Shown here piece after piece: positions 32,730-44,630 of a DNA stretch of 64,000 nucleotides. The DNA comes from Diphasiastrum complanatum. Its lineage: Eukaryota; Streptophyta; Lycopodiopsida; Lycopodiales; Lycopodiaceae. The translations under genes were made by a program, and so were the position numbers. Location: NCBI GenBank assembly GCA_029204225.1, contig CM055102.1, positions 40,539,220 to 40,603,219 on the forward strand, given 5' to 3'. Position 1 is the first letter of the stretch. Each line of letters opens with the position of its first letter. Under the pieces are notes generated by a model that worked only from the letters and a program-made list of their open reading frames with translations, was not told the DNA's origin and made no database searches.

Positions 32730-33316
32730 GTAGCAATGACCTGATCTTCTCTTTCAACCTGCTTCAATGCACAAAGCACTCCTTTGAACAACAACAAATG
32801 CTTTCAAAGTAAATCACCAAGATTTGAAACTATCTCACAAATTCTCTTCTAGCACTTATCCAAGCAAATCAGCATATAGAATCATGGAATCTTGATCAAT
32901 CTATGATCTATCCTCAATCTAATGACTTTTGCCACTTACTAAGATTGAAACACACTCAAATGAAGTCCAGCAACCTCACTATCTAGAGATCCAATCAAAA
33001 TTAGGGTTTTGACAAAATCACAAAAAATTGATTATTCCAAATCTACATGCAAATGCTGAAAATTTAATATGCAATCTATAAGCCACCACTTAGGCTGAAC
33101 CAATGATCCAAAAATTGGCAAATCTAGTATGTGAATTCAAAAATTGGAATTGAACAAGTATATTGACCTATTTAGTGTTTTGATCTACAAAAGATCCAAT
33201 CTACAAAAGCAAAAAATTCGATTTTGGTGTAGATTCTTCTCTAGCATGCTCTAGACTTGATATCTTCACCAAATCATTGATAGATCTGATTTTCTCCTTC
33301 ATAACCTGAAACACAA

Positions 33317-33328
33317 GCTCTGATACCA
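33317..33328 (-). promoter_or_regulatory. Primer binding site of Copia G
   Basis: GCTCTGATACCA on the + strand, reverse complement of TGGTATCAGAGC, joined to the LTR at 33329. The leader (32730-33316) matches the leader of element D in reverse orientation. Confidence 0.92.
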
Positions 33329-33978
33329 TGTGAAAGATTTCAGATCCTTAAGATCCAATCTACTTGAATGATATTTGGTTAGAAAGAGAAATACACTACC
33401 AATCTCACCAATGTAGAAAAATCAACATTTACACACAAATTGAGATGCAAACACCAATAGAACTTGATCAAACTTGAATGAAATGATTATGTATTGTTGC
33501 TTTCTGTACAAAACCAGCAAGCTATTGTATTTCACACGTGTGGATCCAAAAATAACAAATATAGAAATCATTCTACACATAGAATTGCAAGCAATCACCA
33601 AGACAGTGCACCAATGGATACTAGAACCCAAGAGAACCATGTAGAAGCATGAAATGAGATAGAGAAGAGAGAAGATTGCTCTCTCCACAAGTTACATCCA
33701 ACTATAACAGGTCCAAACCCTATTTGGCCACTTGGCTTTCCCACCAAAATGCTAACCCTACTAATTTTGGGTCTAGATTTAATGTACCCAACTATTCAGA
33801 TTGAATCTACTCAAACTCGCATTCTAACTTTTCCACACTTTCAAAAAGTGTTAATTCAGATGAAAATTAGACTAATGAACTTTGAAAAGTCAACCTCTAA
33901 GTCTAAAACAAGTTTTGGCCTCAATATGCCAATTATGGAAATATTGCAAAATGTGATTTACTAGTTGAATCTTTCACA
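33329..33978 (-). repeat. 5' LTR of Copia G
   Basis: 650 bp, TGTGAAAGATTC...TCTTTCACA on the - strand, same family as the D LTRs. The palindrome CACACGTGTG is at 33533-33542; the D copies have CACATGTGTG or ACATGTGTG there. Confidence 0.9.
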
Positions 33979-34949
33979 CCAATTGGAAGGGTGTTTGATC
34001 AGTGTTTCCCTTATATGCTATCCTAAATGCCCACATAGCAGCATGCAACTTGTGTTCCCAATCCGATCTGCTGGCTTCAACTGTTTTCGTGAGCACGCTA
34101 CACAGGATCTTATTGGATGATTTTGCTTGCCCATTACCGCGAGGATAGTTGGGCGTACTGGTTCTATGGATCACGAAGAATTCCTCCAACAAGACCTTGA
34201 TGGTCTCAGTGATGAAATGACTCCCACGATCCCTGACTATCTCCACCGGACATCCAAAGCGCACAATAATATTTTCATAGAGAAATTTGGCAGTGGTCCT
34301 AGCATCAGCTACTCTTGCTGCCTTGGCTTCGACCCACTTGGTGAGATAGTTGGTGGCCACAATTATGTATCAAGCCTGGGTACTTCTTGTTGCAGGGTGA
34401 ATTGGACCAATGTAATCTAATACCCACTTTTCAAATGGTGCTTGGGCTAAGACCGGGTGCAAAAGTTCATAATTCAATCTCATTGGTCTCCTTGCCCTTT
34501 GGCACACATCGCACTTCCTCATATATTCCTCTGTATGTATCCCTATGAATCATTGGCCACCAGCATCCTGATTGCATGATCTTGCGAACTATAATGTTGG
34601 ATGCAAAATGGCCTCCACCCATGCCTTCATGTGAAAGTAAAATGATCTGGGTGGCCTCATGAGGAAGAATACATCGCCGAAGAATCCCGTCTGGCCCTCT
34701 TCGGTACAGTTGGCCTACAATCAGCTGATAAGGTCTAGCTTTCAAGATCAATTTTCGTTGATCCGCCTTTGGTAGTGGTTTGTCTAGTTGGCCCCTCATC
34801 AGATATTCAACTATGTCAATAGCCCATTCCGGTACTGTGTCAACGTAAAATAACGCAGCATCGGCCAGCTCATCGTCGGGTTGGAGTGCAACCTCCTTCC
34901 CCTTGATAGCGACACATGATCCGCCATGTAGTGTTGTTTCCCCTTGCAA
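33979..34949 (-). pseudogene. Gypsy H integrase
   Basis: The - strand reads the zinc-binding region (LLSHEGMGGGHFASNIIV, CWWPMIHRD, then degenerate Cys residues), QAPFEKWVLDYIGP, then NYLTKWVEAKAARVADART and the core (FGCPVEIVRDRGSHF, then NGQAKSSNK where Gypsy elements have NGQAEsxNK). The catalytic Glu in NGQAE is Lys here. It ends NTDQTPFQLV at the LTR of element G. Confidence 0.88.
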
Positions 34950-36325
34950 ACTAATATCTAAAAATCAAACTCTAATAACAAAAGTAGCCATTGAGTGGTC
35001 CTCCCTGTATTGCAGGTTTTGTTAATGAGATAGAGCAAGGGTTGATGGTAGCAAAGTGTGTGGCCATCAGGTAGTGCCGAAACTTCTTCACCGCATATAT
35101 CATTGCCAGGGCTTCCCTCTCTATGGTTGAATAATTCATTTATGAATCACTGAGTTGTCGGCTTGCAAATTGAATCGAAAAATCCTTATTGTGTTCTCCT
35201 GGCTGGGTTAAGACTACTCCAACTGCATACTTCGATGCGTCCGTATGCACATGAAACTCAATGGACCAATTGGGCGGACGTAGGATTGGTGTTGAAACCA
35301 ATGCATCTTTAAGTTTTTGGAAAGCCTTTAGGGCTTCCTCGTTCCAATGTGGATCCGTTGTGAGTTTGTAAATTGCTCGTGCTAACTCCGCAAAATCTAA
35401 AATGAAAATTCTCTAATAGTTAGCGTGACCTATAAAAATGTAGACCTCGCGGATCGTTCCTGGAGGTGGTAGATCAACAATGCTTGATTTTTTATAGGTT
35501 TGTGGTGATCCTGTGTCTAGACACTATATGGCCGAAAATCAAGCCATGTGTAACCGAAAATTGACATTTTTTTGGATTCAAGGAGATATGGCATTCGCGG
35601 CATTTTTGTAGCACCTTCTCTAGATTGGATAAGTGTTCAGAGTTTGGTCCATGCACGCATAGATCGTCCAAGAAAATTTCTAGAAATTTCTACAAATACT
35701 CTTTGAATGCCGCCTGCATGACTCGTTGGAAAGTGCTTGGGGCATTGCAAAGTATGAATGGCATCACCTTATAGACAGAGGTTTCCCATTCCATGGCAAA
35801 TGTTGTCTTATGCTAGTCTTGGGGTGCTATCTTCAATTGGTTGTAACCGCTGAGGCCGTCCAAAAAACTGTAGGCTTTGGTTCCAACTACTCTGTCAAGG
35901 ACACTTTCCGTAAAGGGCAAAAAAAAATGATCCTTTTTTATGACTGCATTTAGCGCCTTTAGATTCACACAGATCCACATATTGCCATTCTTCTTGGGTA
36001 CTATAACTATCGGCGATATCCATTCAGTGTGCTCGATTTTGTAAATGAAATCCGCGTCTAACAGCTTCTGCAATTCCTACTTGATCAGCTTTGTGTAGTT
36101 CGAGTTGCAGCGATATTAATGACTCACCTTGGCGACTGTTCCATCCACAAAGGGTATGGTGTGTTGGACTACTGTTGGTGGAATGCCCTTCAGATCACTA
36201 TAATTCCAGACAAAACAGTCCTTGTACTCCACCAACAATGATCGTAGCCTTTTGAATTGTGTGGGCGTTAACTGCTCTCCCACATGCACTATCTTTTCTT
36301 CTTCACCTGGCTTAGCAAAGTTCAT
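34950..36325 (-). pseudogene. Gypsy H reverse transcriptase and RNase H
   Basis: From right to left: RSLLVEYKDCFVWNYSDLKG and HTIPFVDGT (36325-36116); then LLDADFIYKIEHTEWISPIV, VPKKNGNMWICVNLKALN and YSFLDGLSGYNQLKIAP with the motif A Asp (36073-35813). FLDD, the YxDD motif, is near 35660. RNase H follows with FHVHTDASKYAVGVVL and ALAMIYAVKKFRHYL near 35080-35280. Stops and frameshifts separate these pieces. Confidence 0.85.
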
Positions 36326-37890
36326 TGGTTGTGTTCACGCAGGTCCTTTGAAGACTTGTTTCGCTGGTGCCTGACTTTGATCAGGTTCTCGTTGGGCTTG
36401 CAACATCATAATTATCACGTCGTCCAAGGTATAATTCTTGAAGGTCTCAAGCATCTCGTGAACTGATGCTCGTCAGGATTCCTCCTTCAGCATATTGATC
36501 TCAGCCCGACTGGTCATCTTTTGATTTTTCGTCATCTGAGAGGAGGATGACGCTGTATCAGAGTTCATCCTAATTGACTTCAAAGAATCCAACACCTTCT
36601 TTTTGTCTCTTTTTGTCATATCGGTGGATTCGTCCTTGTTGTCTTTCTTCGAAACCGGTGTGACATTCGCCTGGTGGTTGCGAATATCAACATCCACTAT
36701 AGCTATAGCTTCTTCGAGTAGATCACTCTATCAGGTCACCTAGTTGTAGTGTTGTTTGAACTAATTCTTCTTGTTCGCAGGTGCCCTTGGTGGATCTATC
36801 CTTGAAACTTTAGGCATAACAGATTTTTGCGACGGTTGAGCTAGTACTTTCTTAATTTCATAACGATCTGGGTCCATGTGCTGTAGGACCTGCTCATCAG
36901 TCAGTTCAGTCTCCTTGTTATGAGTCAGAGCATGTTGCCAAGGGACTAAATCATCGTCCATTGGGTTCTCAATAGATTATGCTGACAACCATGCTACATT
37001 TATCATATTTACTCCAAATGTAATTGGTGTATCCATGGTGTAACACTTGGGTGAAGATGTGCTGGATTTAGGATCTGATTTGTATTGACATGCTTGGCAG
37101 TCAGTTGTTGCTAATGCATTCGTCCATCTCACAACATCCATCTCTAAATCGTAGTGACCATCCTTGGCTTGCCTTGGGTGATCTATCGTGTGATCTGTCA
37201 TGGATGATCCGTCATTAGCCTTGGGTGCAAGTGGTTTCACCGCCCATGTGGTTGGATCGACCTTTACAGTCTGCTCTTTGTTTTCAAAGGTGAGTTTCCT
37301 CGTACCCCAGTTGTGTACTACTTGCGCAATCCTCAACCATGGTCTTCCCATTAAAACACGGCATGCATATGGAGATTCATGTATATCCATTATTACAAAG
37401 GTGATCACAAACTGCATGCCTGCTATTTTTACAAGGATATCGACAACCACACCCTTCAGTTTTACATAGGATTAATCTGCTAGTTTGATGGCGAATCTTG
37501 CTGGCTTCAATCCCTGTAGACCCCACTTTTGGTATAAAGTAGTGGAGATCAAATTGACACTTGATTCTCCATCTACTACTGCTGCCTCATCCTCAAATCT
37601 CTTGTGTTTGATTAGCAGGGTGATGTTGTGTTCCTCGCTTTCCCACGATGTCCCTATGTGGAGGACGTTGCTAGTCTCTTCATAGCCCGTATAGTATTTG
37701 GGCTCTGGCGCTATTGGCTTTGTGTCCGCTTTGGCCCATTCAACCAGAAGGCTTTTAGCTTGTGGTACAATCCGCAGTAATTCCCCGAGGAGTAAACTAA
37801 CACGGCTCGCCAGCAGGCTTGTGAGCCTTTCAGTGCGCAGTTCCTCGGGTTCCACTATGTGGAAAGGTGGTTCATGACGATGCAATCGAT
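36326..37890 (-). pseudogene. Gypsy H protease and linker
   Basis: The aspartic protease region is at 37885-37000 on the - strand: AAVVDGESSVNLISTTLY with DGES at the active site, and VLMGRPWLRIAQVVHNW. Between it and RT is a linker rich in charged and Ser/Thr residues (36697-36473 reads DESTDMTKRDKKKVLDSL). Frames change near 36970 and 37470. Confidence 0.7.
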
Positions 37891-37899
37891 CGTTCTGAT

Positions 37900-39252
37900 T
37901 AGTGCATAATGGTGAGCCCGTTCATGGTTCCCGTTCGTCATCAGCAGGAAGTTCTATAGGGTTATCCTTTTCGTGCTCTTTTTCCTCCGCTTGTGCACTC
38001 TGTACCCAATGCCATATCTTCTGGTACTGTCTCCTTTCTTCCCTCACATTTGGATATGGCGCTGAAATTGAGGGTTGCTCATTAGTGACTGATGGTGGTG
38101 GTGAGGGAGCCACTTCCTTCCTCTTTTGTGCTCGCATAATGGCTAACACATGGGCATGAAATTGTTGCCTTTCTGTTGGCATCCCTGTTGGAACTGTTGC
38201 TTGTTGTATTGCAATGAAGTTCAATGGTGCGCTAGTCCCAGGTCTCAATGGACAATTCTTGTAGCAGTGTCCATAACCGCATTCTCGGCAGAAGGATGTA
38301 TATTGCCCCTTGTAAGGACATTCAGCAATTCCATGTCCTTCACCACATCCGTAACAGCCATAATTTCTTTCGTCTTGACGCTGAGTTTGAGCTGCATAGG
38401 CTGCAATATATTCATTCATGGAAAGATCCATATATGGATCATCCGGCCCATACCAATGTTGCTGCTCAGGTTGAGGTGGTACTGGCATCTCTGGTTATGC
38501 TGCTGTCAAGTTTACGTGGGCCACCTATTGGTTGGCGCCGTCTGTGGTTAGAGTGGAAGCAATTGATGATGATGATGCTATCGATGGAGTAGAATTATGG
38601 GTGGATGGATATTCGTCATTTGATCCCTCATCCTCTTCCTTGATGGCATCCTCCATAGCTTCTTGCAGAGTAGGGTACTGCTTCCGTCGCTTCAGTTCTC
38701 TCCTGATGCTACGTGGTAGTCCTGCTAGGAACCACATGATCACCGCATGATCGGGAGTTAGGACTGCACTGCACTCGGATCGTAGATGTTTGACTTGCTC
38801 AATATCGTCTCGGACCCTTTCTCTTTTCTCCATTTTGACCTTGTTGAGCAGGAGAAATGGGTTTCTAGGAACTTCCTTGGTTTAAAACGCGTGATGAGAG
38901 CCGCTTTAACCGCTTCCCAGGTGGATTTCTCTTCCTCTAATAGGTTGAAAAACCAATCTTGAGCCACCGCTACTAGTGACATAGGGAACAACATCAACTT
39001 CTCTTCAAGTGTCTGATCATCGTAGATTTCACAAGCTTGCTTGTAGATCTGGAGGAAGCAGATGGGATCTGATAATCCATTGTATTTTGGTATCTCCATC
39101 CGAGGCGCCCTCTGGACTGCTTGCAAGGGAGCAACATGTATGGGTTGACCCATTGGATGCATTTGCATTGGTTCTGGTTCTATCTCTTGTTGTGCAGTTG
39201 CTAATCTGGGAAGGTGTGGTGCTTGATTCATGTCCTTCTTGCTACTGATCAT
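37900..39252 (-). pseudogene. Gypsy H Gag with zinc knuckles
   Basis: Gag (39252-38758) contains APRMEIPKYNGLSDPICFLQ and VAVAQDWFFNLLEEEKSTW, which match retrotransposon Gag. A shifted frame (38833-38525) reads WFLAGLPRSIRRELKRRKQY. Two CCHC-like knuckles follow in 38488-37922: CYGCGEGHGIAEC and CRECGYGHCYKNC (spacing one short before the His). Frameshifts near 38830 and 38490. Confidence 0.85.
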
Positions 39253-39299
39253 CCATATCTCAGATTCATCCGATGGTGGGGTCCAAGATAGTTGGATCT

Positions 39300-40530
39300 T
39301 GCTTGTACAATGGGATGCACTCTGGATCTTAAGGATCTGATCAATCTGATTGGCGGTGGTTTTTCCTTGATAACTACTCCTTAGACTGATTGACCTGAGA
39401 CTTTGATAGTAGCTAGATCTGGTGCAGATCTTTCCACTGATCTAGTCTGCGAGAGTTCTCTGATGCGAGGGTTGGCTGTGCGAGGGTTTTTTAGCTGTTT
39501 TGCAGACAAAAAAATTTGATATATCTCAGATAATTGGGAAGTAACTCTCGCAAGGATCACATGAGTTGAATCTGGTCTGGATCTGACTCTAAAAATCTCT
39601 GCAAGAGTTAACTCTCACAAGAAGTGAAAATTTCACTATTTGCGAGGGTTCAAAACCACTAATTTGGCTTGATCTTCACCGATACTTAGTACTAACTCTC
39701 GTAGGCTTCTTCACTAATGGAATTTGATATTTTAGATCGATTGAAATGGTCTGCGAGAGTTCTTTCTAGAAGGATTTGTTGGATCTTTACTTTTTAGTGA
39801 TTTTTTTAGCACTTAGAACCAATTTTTTGCTTACTAAAATCAAACTAACTCTCGCAGACTCTTCTGTGTCCTGGTCTCACTGAGATGGAAACTTTAGAAT
39901 TTTTTGCGAGGGTTCTTGCCCACTAGAACTGAAATTTTTAGTGTCTGCGATGGTTCTTTGATATTTTCCCGTGTTTTTTATACTGGGAACTCTCGCACAG
40001 ACAATTAGATAGTGAAGTAGCTCTCACAAGCTTCTCTGTGTCCTGGTCTCATTGAGATGGAACTTCAAAGGGCTCTACAAGAGTTTTGGTGAAGATTTGC
40101 ATTTTTTTTGGATTTTTACAAGGGTTTTTTTTTTTAATTTTTATGATTTTTTCTCTGATTTTTGCAATATGCTTGGAACTAACTCTCGCAGGCTTCTATG
40201 CAGGTCTGAGACAATACCTTGGAGCTGTTGCCAGTCATGCGAGGGTTGTCTCTCACTGGTTTTGGAGAAAACAAAATCTGATGGGAATTTTGGCTCTTTT
40301 TTCCCCTAAAATGCAGATTGGTGTGTTTTTTTGGGTTTTCTCAAGTTTTAATTTGGATGTCAAGCCCTTTGAGAGATTGTTCAGGGTCTCCTCTACCCTC
40401 TCCCACCTCCTGCGCTAGCTGTGAACAGTTCAAACACAAAAAAATACATAAAACTATCTCTAAACACCCAAAAATCTACCTAAATCTACTCCAAAAAGCA
40501 ATACAACTATAATAGTTAGTGACAACCTAT
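39300..40530 (-). repeat. Gypsy H leader with inverted TGCGAGAGTT repeats
   Basis: Between PBS and gag, about 14 copies of the decamer TGCGAGRGTT or its reverse complement AACTCTCGCA, in both orientations. Sites near 39448, 39463, 39477, 39543, 39643, 39690, 39751, 39845, 39903, 39982, 40182 and 40237, with weaker ones between. A longer unit (CTTCTGTGTCCTGGTCTCAC) is at about 39861 and 40034. Pairing of opposite copies would give a strongly folded leader RNA. Confidence 0.6.
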
Positions 40531-40547
40531 CCCCGACATCGGCACCA
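40530..40547 (-). promoter_or_regulatory. Primer binding site of Gypsy H (tRNA-Asp-like)
   Basis: TCCCCGACATCGGCACCA on the + strand. Its reverse complement resembles the plant Gypsy site TGGCGCCGTTGCCGGGGA with three differences. One base separates it from the LTR start TGTAGGGTCG at 40549. Confidence 0.75.
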
Positions 40548-40548
40548 C

Positions 40549-42282
40549 TGTAGGGTCGAAGATCTCGCATCGTAGTAGGTCTCCTACCTGTCAACAAGGG
40601 TTAGAACACTGGATAGGTGCCTAACTATGAATAGATGCTACTTTTAGATAGTTCTTTACTTTCTCTCTAACTCTATCACCACTAACACTACACACCCCTA
40701 ACTCTACTCTACTAAAGTGATCATTCATCATGATTTTGTGTGAAAGAGAAGAGAAGAATAGAAGGGATAGAGAGAAGAAGAGAGAAAGAGAGAGATAGAG
40801 TGGAGAGGGAGGTTAGCTCAAAAGCTCAAGATGCATGCTAATGGAGAAACCATAACTATTAAACAACAACATAGAAATGGAAACAATTAGAAACACACAA
40901 CAAAAGCATTAGCATGAGTGCTTAGCAAATGAGGAGGCTTGGCTCTCCAATTTGGTAGAGTTTCATCCTTCTCATTAAGCATGCAAAATAGAGTACATGA
41001 GGTGCCTTTTTATAAATGGGGAAGGCCCTTGCCCCAAAATACTATTGGTTAATATGTCCACTAATCCTATCCATTCATCTTGGACCCAACTTGATCCAAA
41101 GGTTTTAAAAAAGTACATTGGATTTCACATGATTCATGTGAGTCTCCATTTGGACCCAACTCTAAAATAATAGACTTCTAAGTTTAAAATGACTTTGGGC
41201 CTCAAGTTTTATTTTAATTACAAAGGGGCCCAAGTCTATTATATATTTAGAACTCAACTTGCGTGCTCATTGGGTCATGGGCTTATACGCGCAGGATGCC
41301 ATGCCCTCGCAACATATTTTATTAGCTGGTATTATTTATTTACAATATGTTGGGAATACCTTCAACAATAATTGATTGAAATTGCAGTAGGAGGGGGCAC
41401 TTTTTCAAAGGGAGATCATAAAAAATCCATACCCAGCCCAATAAGAATCCATTCAAGCACTCTTCTAAGAATTATGGCAAAAATAAGAGGAAATCCATCA
41501 TATATTTCAGCTTGTAAAGATATCCAACAGGTTCAGACTACCAATTTAGAGTTATTTATGCTCAAAAAACCTCAAAAATACATTATTTTATGACTTTTTG
41601 AGACCCTTAATGGTGTCTCATCCTATCCAAACTTCATGAAAGCCTTATGAAAGAATCATTACACCTCTAAAAACATGAATGCAAAGTATTAGCCATGGAT
41701 TTGATGAAAATCATCAAAAACATTAAAAACCCCATAAAAAACCATGTTTTTTTGACCATTTTTCAATCTTTTGCAATTTCTTGTGGATCGAATCCACATG
41801 CAAGTGAAATCAGGATATATCTACTATAATTCAATTACATGCAAGCACTAAAAGTTCTGATTTTAGTCAATCATGGTCCATATAGCCCATTTCTAGCCCC
41901 AAAACCCAAAATTTTGGCTAAAAATCACTATCGAAGTCCCCTTTTGACTTTTCAACTAACATGCAATTGTTAGAATCAATCATCATGACTGGAAAACAAC
42001 AAGTAAAAGTTTGGAAAACTTTCAAGATCAGTAGCTTCGATGAATTTCAAGCAAAAACATTGAATTATAGTTGAAAAATATCAAAAAACCGTCAAAAATC
42101 CATTGATTCCCATCATTTTCTATGAGAAAAGTCCATAATCATGACCAATAGGTTGAAATTACATCAATATCCAATAAACCACCTACTTGGAGGTCAACCT
42201 GGAAGCAAAAAGAAAAGAGATCCACCAAAAAGTTGCAAAAAACAAGAATCTCAACTCCACCTTCTGATTGATGTATTCCTAA
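40549..42282 (-). repeat. 5' LTR of Gypsy H and following leader (borders not resolved)
   Basis: The LTR starts at 40549 (TGTAGGGTCGAAG). It has a GA-rich run near 40740-40810 and a TATAAA-like box near 41011. Its right end could not be fixed. Somewhere before 42282 the sequence becomes the leader of the next left-facing element, whose PBS is at 42283-42294. No ORF recognised. Confidence 0.55.
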
Positions 42283-42294
42283 GCTCTGATACCA
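42283..42294 (-). promoter_or_regulatory. Primer binding site of a further left-facing LTR element
   Basis: GCTCTGATACCA on the + strand, then CTATTA, then a possible LTR start TGATCGCCAAGTG at 42301. The LTR may run to about 43.2 kb; no second copy defines it. No coding sequence of this element is seen to the left. Confidence 0.65.
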
Positions 42295-42300
42295 CTATTA

Positions 42301-44107
42301 TGATCGCCAAGTGATGATATTTTCAAATATTGTTACATGCAACCCAAAGGACACATGTGGAGCAAAACCACTCAACCAACAGAAAATGGCTAGTCAAAAC
42401 TCTAACCACTTCACCCCCAAGCCAAGGTGACTGAATGCAAGAGAGGAGGGAATCTTGGCTTTTGAAATTCATTCAAGGCATGTACAAGCTACATGGTATC
42501 AAGATCAAGAGGAGGAAGTGGTGAAGACGACCTTTCACTCGAGGGCATGACGGGGTTCATGGTGCACTAAGGAAGGCTCGAAGGAAAACTTGACAAGAGT
42601 TTGGTTACAAAATGGCCTAGAGGACCCGAGAGCTCAACTCAAGGAGACTAAGCCAAACAAGCTCCTCAATGATGAGAGTGGAGCATTTTCCCCCCACCCA
42701 CACCCTTTCCTTCTCTTTTGGCTTTGTTGGGTGGAGGGCCTTATGGACACCACCTAGCAAGCACATGGTCCCAAAAACAAGTGGCAACCCCTTATGGGGG
42801 CCACCTATCCTGAAATCACAGGGCCACCACCCTCCCTATGCCACCTCACCCAAGGATCACTTGGGTCACAACCCCCACGAACACTTTTAGTCACCTCCCT
42901 CAATCCTTTGGCCTTATGGCCCCAAGAAACTCCTAGAACTCCCTAAGGCTTCTCCTTAGGCTTGGGAGGAGGAGCAGACACAATTGTACGTTCAAGAGGA
43001 GGAGGTGGGAAAAGAAAATACAATTTTCCTCCCAAAAAGTAGTGGGAATGTTTCCTTTGCAAAACAAAATTTATGTGTAGGTGGAATGCTCAGAATGGGA
43101 GAAGAGTCAAGGAGATGGATAGTAAGCCCACAGAGGCCTATACTTGCTACAAGTACAAGTTACAAATATAGATTGTGTACTACTTCTATCCCCCCCGCCC
43201 TTTCTTTCAAACCAAAACTTTTATTGACTTAGCTTTCAAGCATAGGTTCAAACATTTAACAACCTTTAGGAAATCTAAAGTTTAAGCTGCTTCAAACTTT
43301 TTAAGCTTTTCAAACATAAGTTTAAAAGATTTTTAAAACTCTTAAGTTTACAAAGTTATAAAACTTTGTAAGCAAAAGTTTCATAATTTAGCTTCACAAA
43401 GGTTTTATAGCTTTGTATGATATATTTAATACTTAAGACGGTTAAGTTTCAAAACTTGAAAAAGTTTATGTATTTCAAGCTTTGTACATCTCAAGCTTCG
43501 TACTTTTGAAGCTTTGTACCTTTCAAAAATAGAAATCATAATTAAACTTCACTCCTCCCATTCTAAAGAGAAAGGACCAACAGACAACAGGCCTGCTATC
43601 GCATGTTGGCCTCCCCTCTCACGGTGCACAACGACTGGGCACCCGCAGCCGAGCGTGCATGCACGGGTGCACGGATTTTTTTTTTGTTTCTTGAAAAAAA
43701 AAACAAATTTTTTTTGGACAGTAACAAACTGCCAAATTATTTTGTTTTCGGCTTCCAAAAGATCGCAAAATAGTCCTTATGGGCTATTTTATACACCTGT
43801 AAAAAAACAGAGATTTTTTGACGGTTCTACCTACATATTCCGACATGTAGATTCTCAAAACATGGCTTAAATTTTTCTGCAACCATAATGGCTACCAGAA
43901 ATCATGAAAAATTGTAAAAAACAAACCTTTTAGCATGTGTACAAGGCCCAAAACCTATCCAAACGACGTCGAAATCAAACGACCCGAAAAGCAAAGTTGT
44001 TCACATCGATCCAACGATGAAACCAAGCCTTCCAAACACATCAACAAGAATTTCAAACCAACTGAATCTTAAGTAGAAATTATTGCACCTTATTCACAAT
44101 GATCGGT
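42301..44107. other. LTR/leader sequence and AAGCTT-rich repeats, no gene
   Basis: 42301 to about 43200 is probably LTR sequence. About 43225-43520 is a degenerate run of AAGCTTTGTA / AAACTTT / AAGTTT motifs. 43590-43680 is a GC-rich patch (GCGTGCATGCACGGGTGCACGG) followed by poly-T and poly-A runs. 43690-44107 is probably the leader of the next element. Short ORFs here look like chance. Confidence 0.45.
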
Positions 44108-44120
44108 GGCTCTGATACCA
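44108..44120 (-). promoter_or_regulatory. Primer binding site next to the 44.1 kb LTR
   Basis: GGCTCTGATACCA on the + strand, two bases, then the LTR TGTTAGAATC at 44123. Confidence 0.85.
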
Positions 44121-44122
44121 AA

Positions 44123-44630
44123 TGTTAGAATCTCCCTCGTCGTTTCGGTCATTGCTAAGACACAATTAGGTGAGGAACGCTACGTTACCACCCATCCTAA
44201 GAGGTACTGCCACCTCTCCGTCGTGCACTGGAGCTATAGACCATCATCAAGCAAGTTCAGATTTCCAATAAGCCATTTCCATACCACCATACCTTACTCT
44301 CAACCCTCACCTACCTACATCATGAGGCTTAGATAATCCTTCTTACCTGACCACCAGTGGAAGAGCTCTCATTCTCCTACAAAGAATGAATTGCAAACTC
44401 ATGTAGATCCACCTTTGTATACATAGTCTAGGTGGGGCCATCTCCAACCATGGGTGCCATGCATGACCAACGACACACGTCAGTTGTGCACATTGACGCG
44501 AGTCCATAACAAAGGGTCGCCTCACACCAATAACACATTGACATGTGGCACTTGAAAGACTAGCATTCTGTCCCATAAATGATACCGTCACCTTAGGTAA
44601 TCTATTGCGTGCCCTTATGGGTACATAACA
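44123..44630 (-). repeat. 5' LTR of a left-facing element, inserted in Copia I
   Basis: 508 bp, TGTTA...TAACA, a 5-bp terminal inverted repeat. PBS on the left shows orientation. Directly to the right the sequence continues as the coding frame of Copia I, so the border at 44630 is well supported. Confidence 0.75.

Larger units (their letters stand above)
32040..33978 (-). mobile_element. Copia element G (D family), internally deleted
   Basis: - strand element with 5' LTR, PBS, leader, gag start and a fragment of integrase. The 3' part is missing. Its LTR and leader are clear relatives of element D. Its LTR abuts the integrase of Gypsy element H at 33979, so G inserted into H or the two were joined by deletion. 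Confidence 0.85.
33979..40547 (-). mobile_element. Gypsy element H internal region (no chromodomain seen)
   Basis: Ty3/Gypsy element on the - strand in the order Gag, zinc knuckles, protease, RT, RNase H, integrase, read from right to left. The primer site resembles the tRNA-Asp type. The integrase end is cut by element G at 33978, so its C-terminus and 3' LTR are missing. It is broken in many places. Confidence 0.88.
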
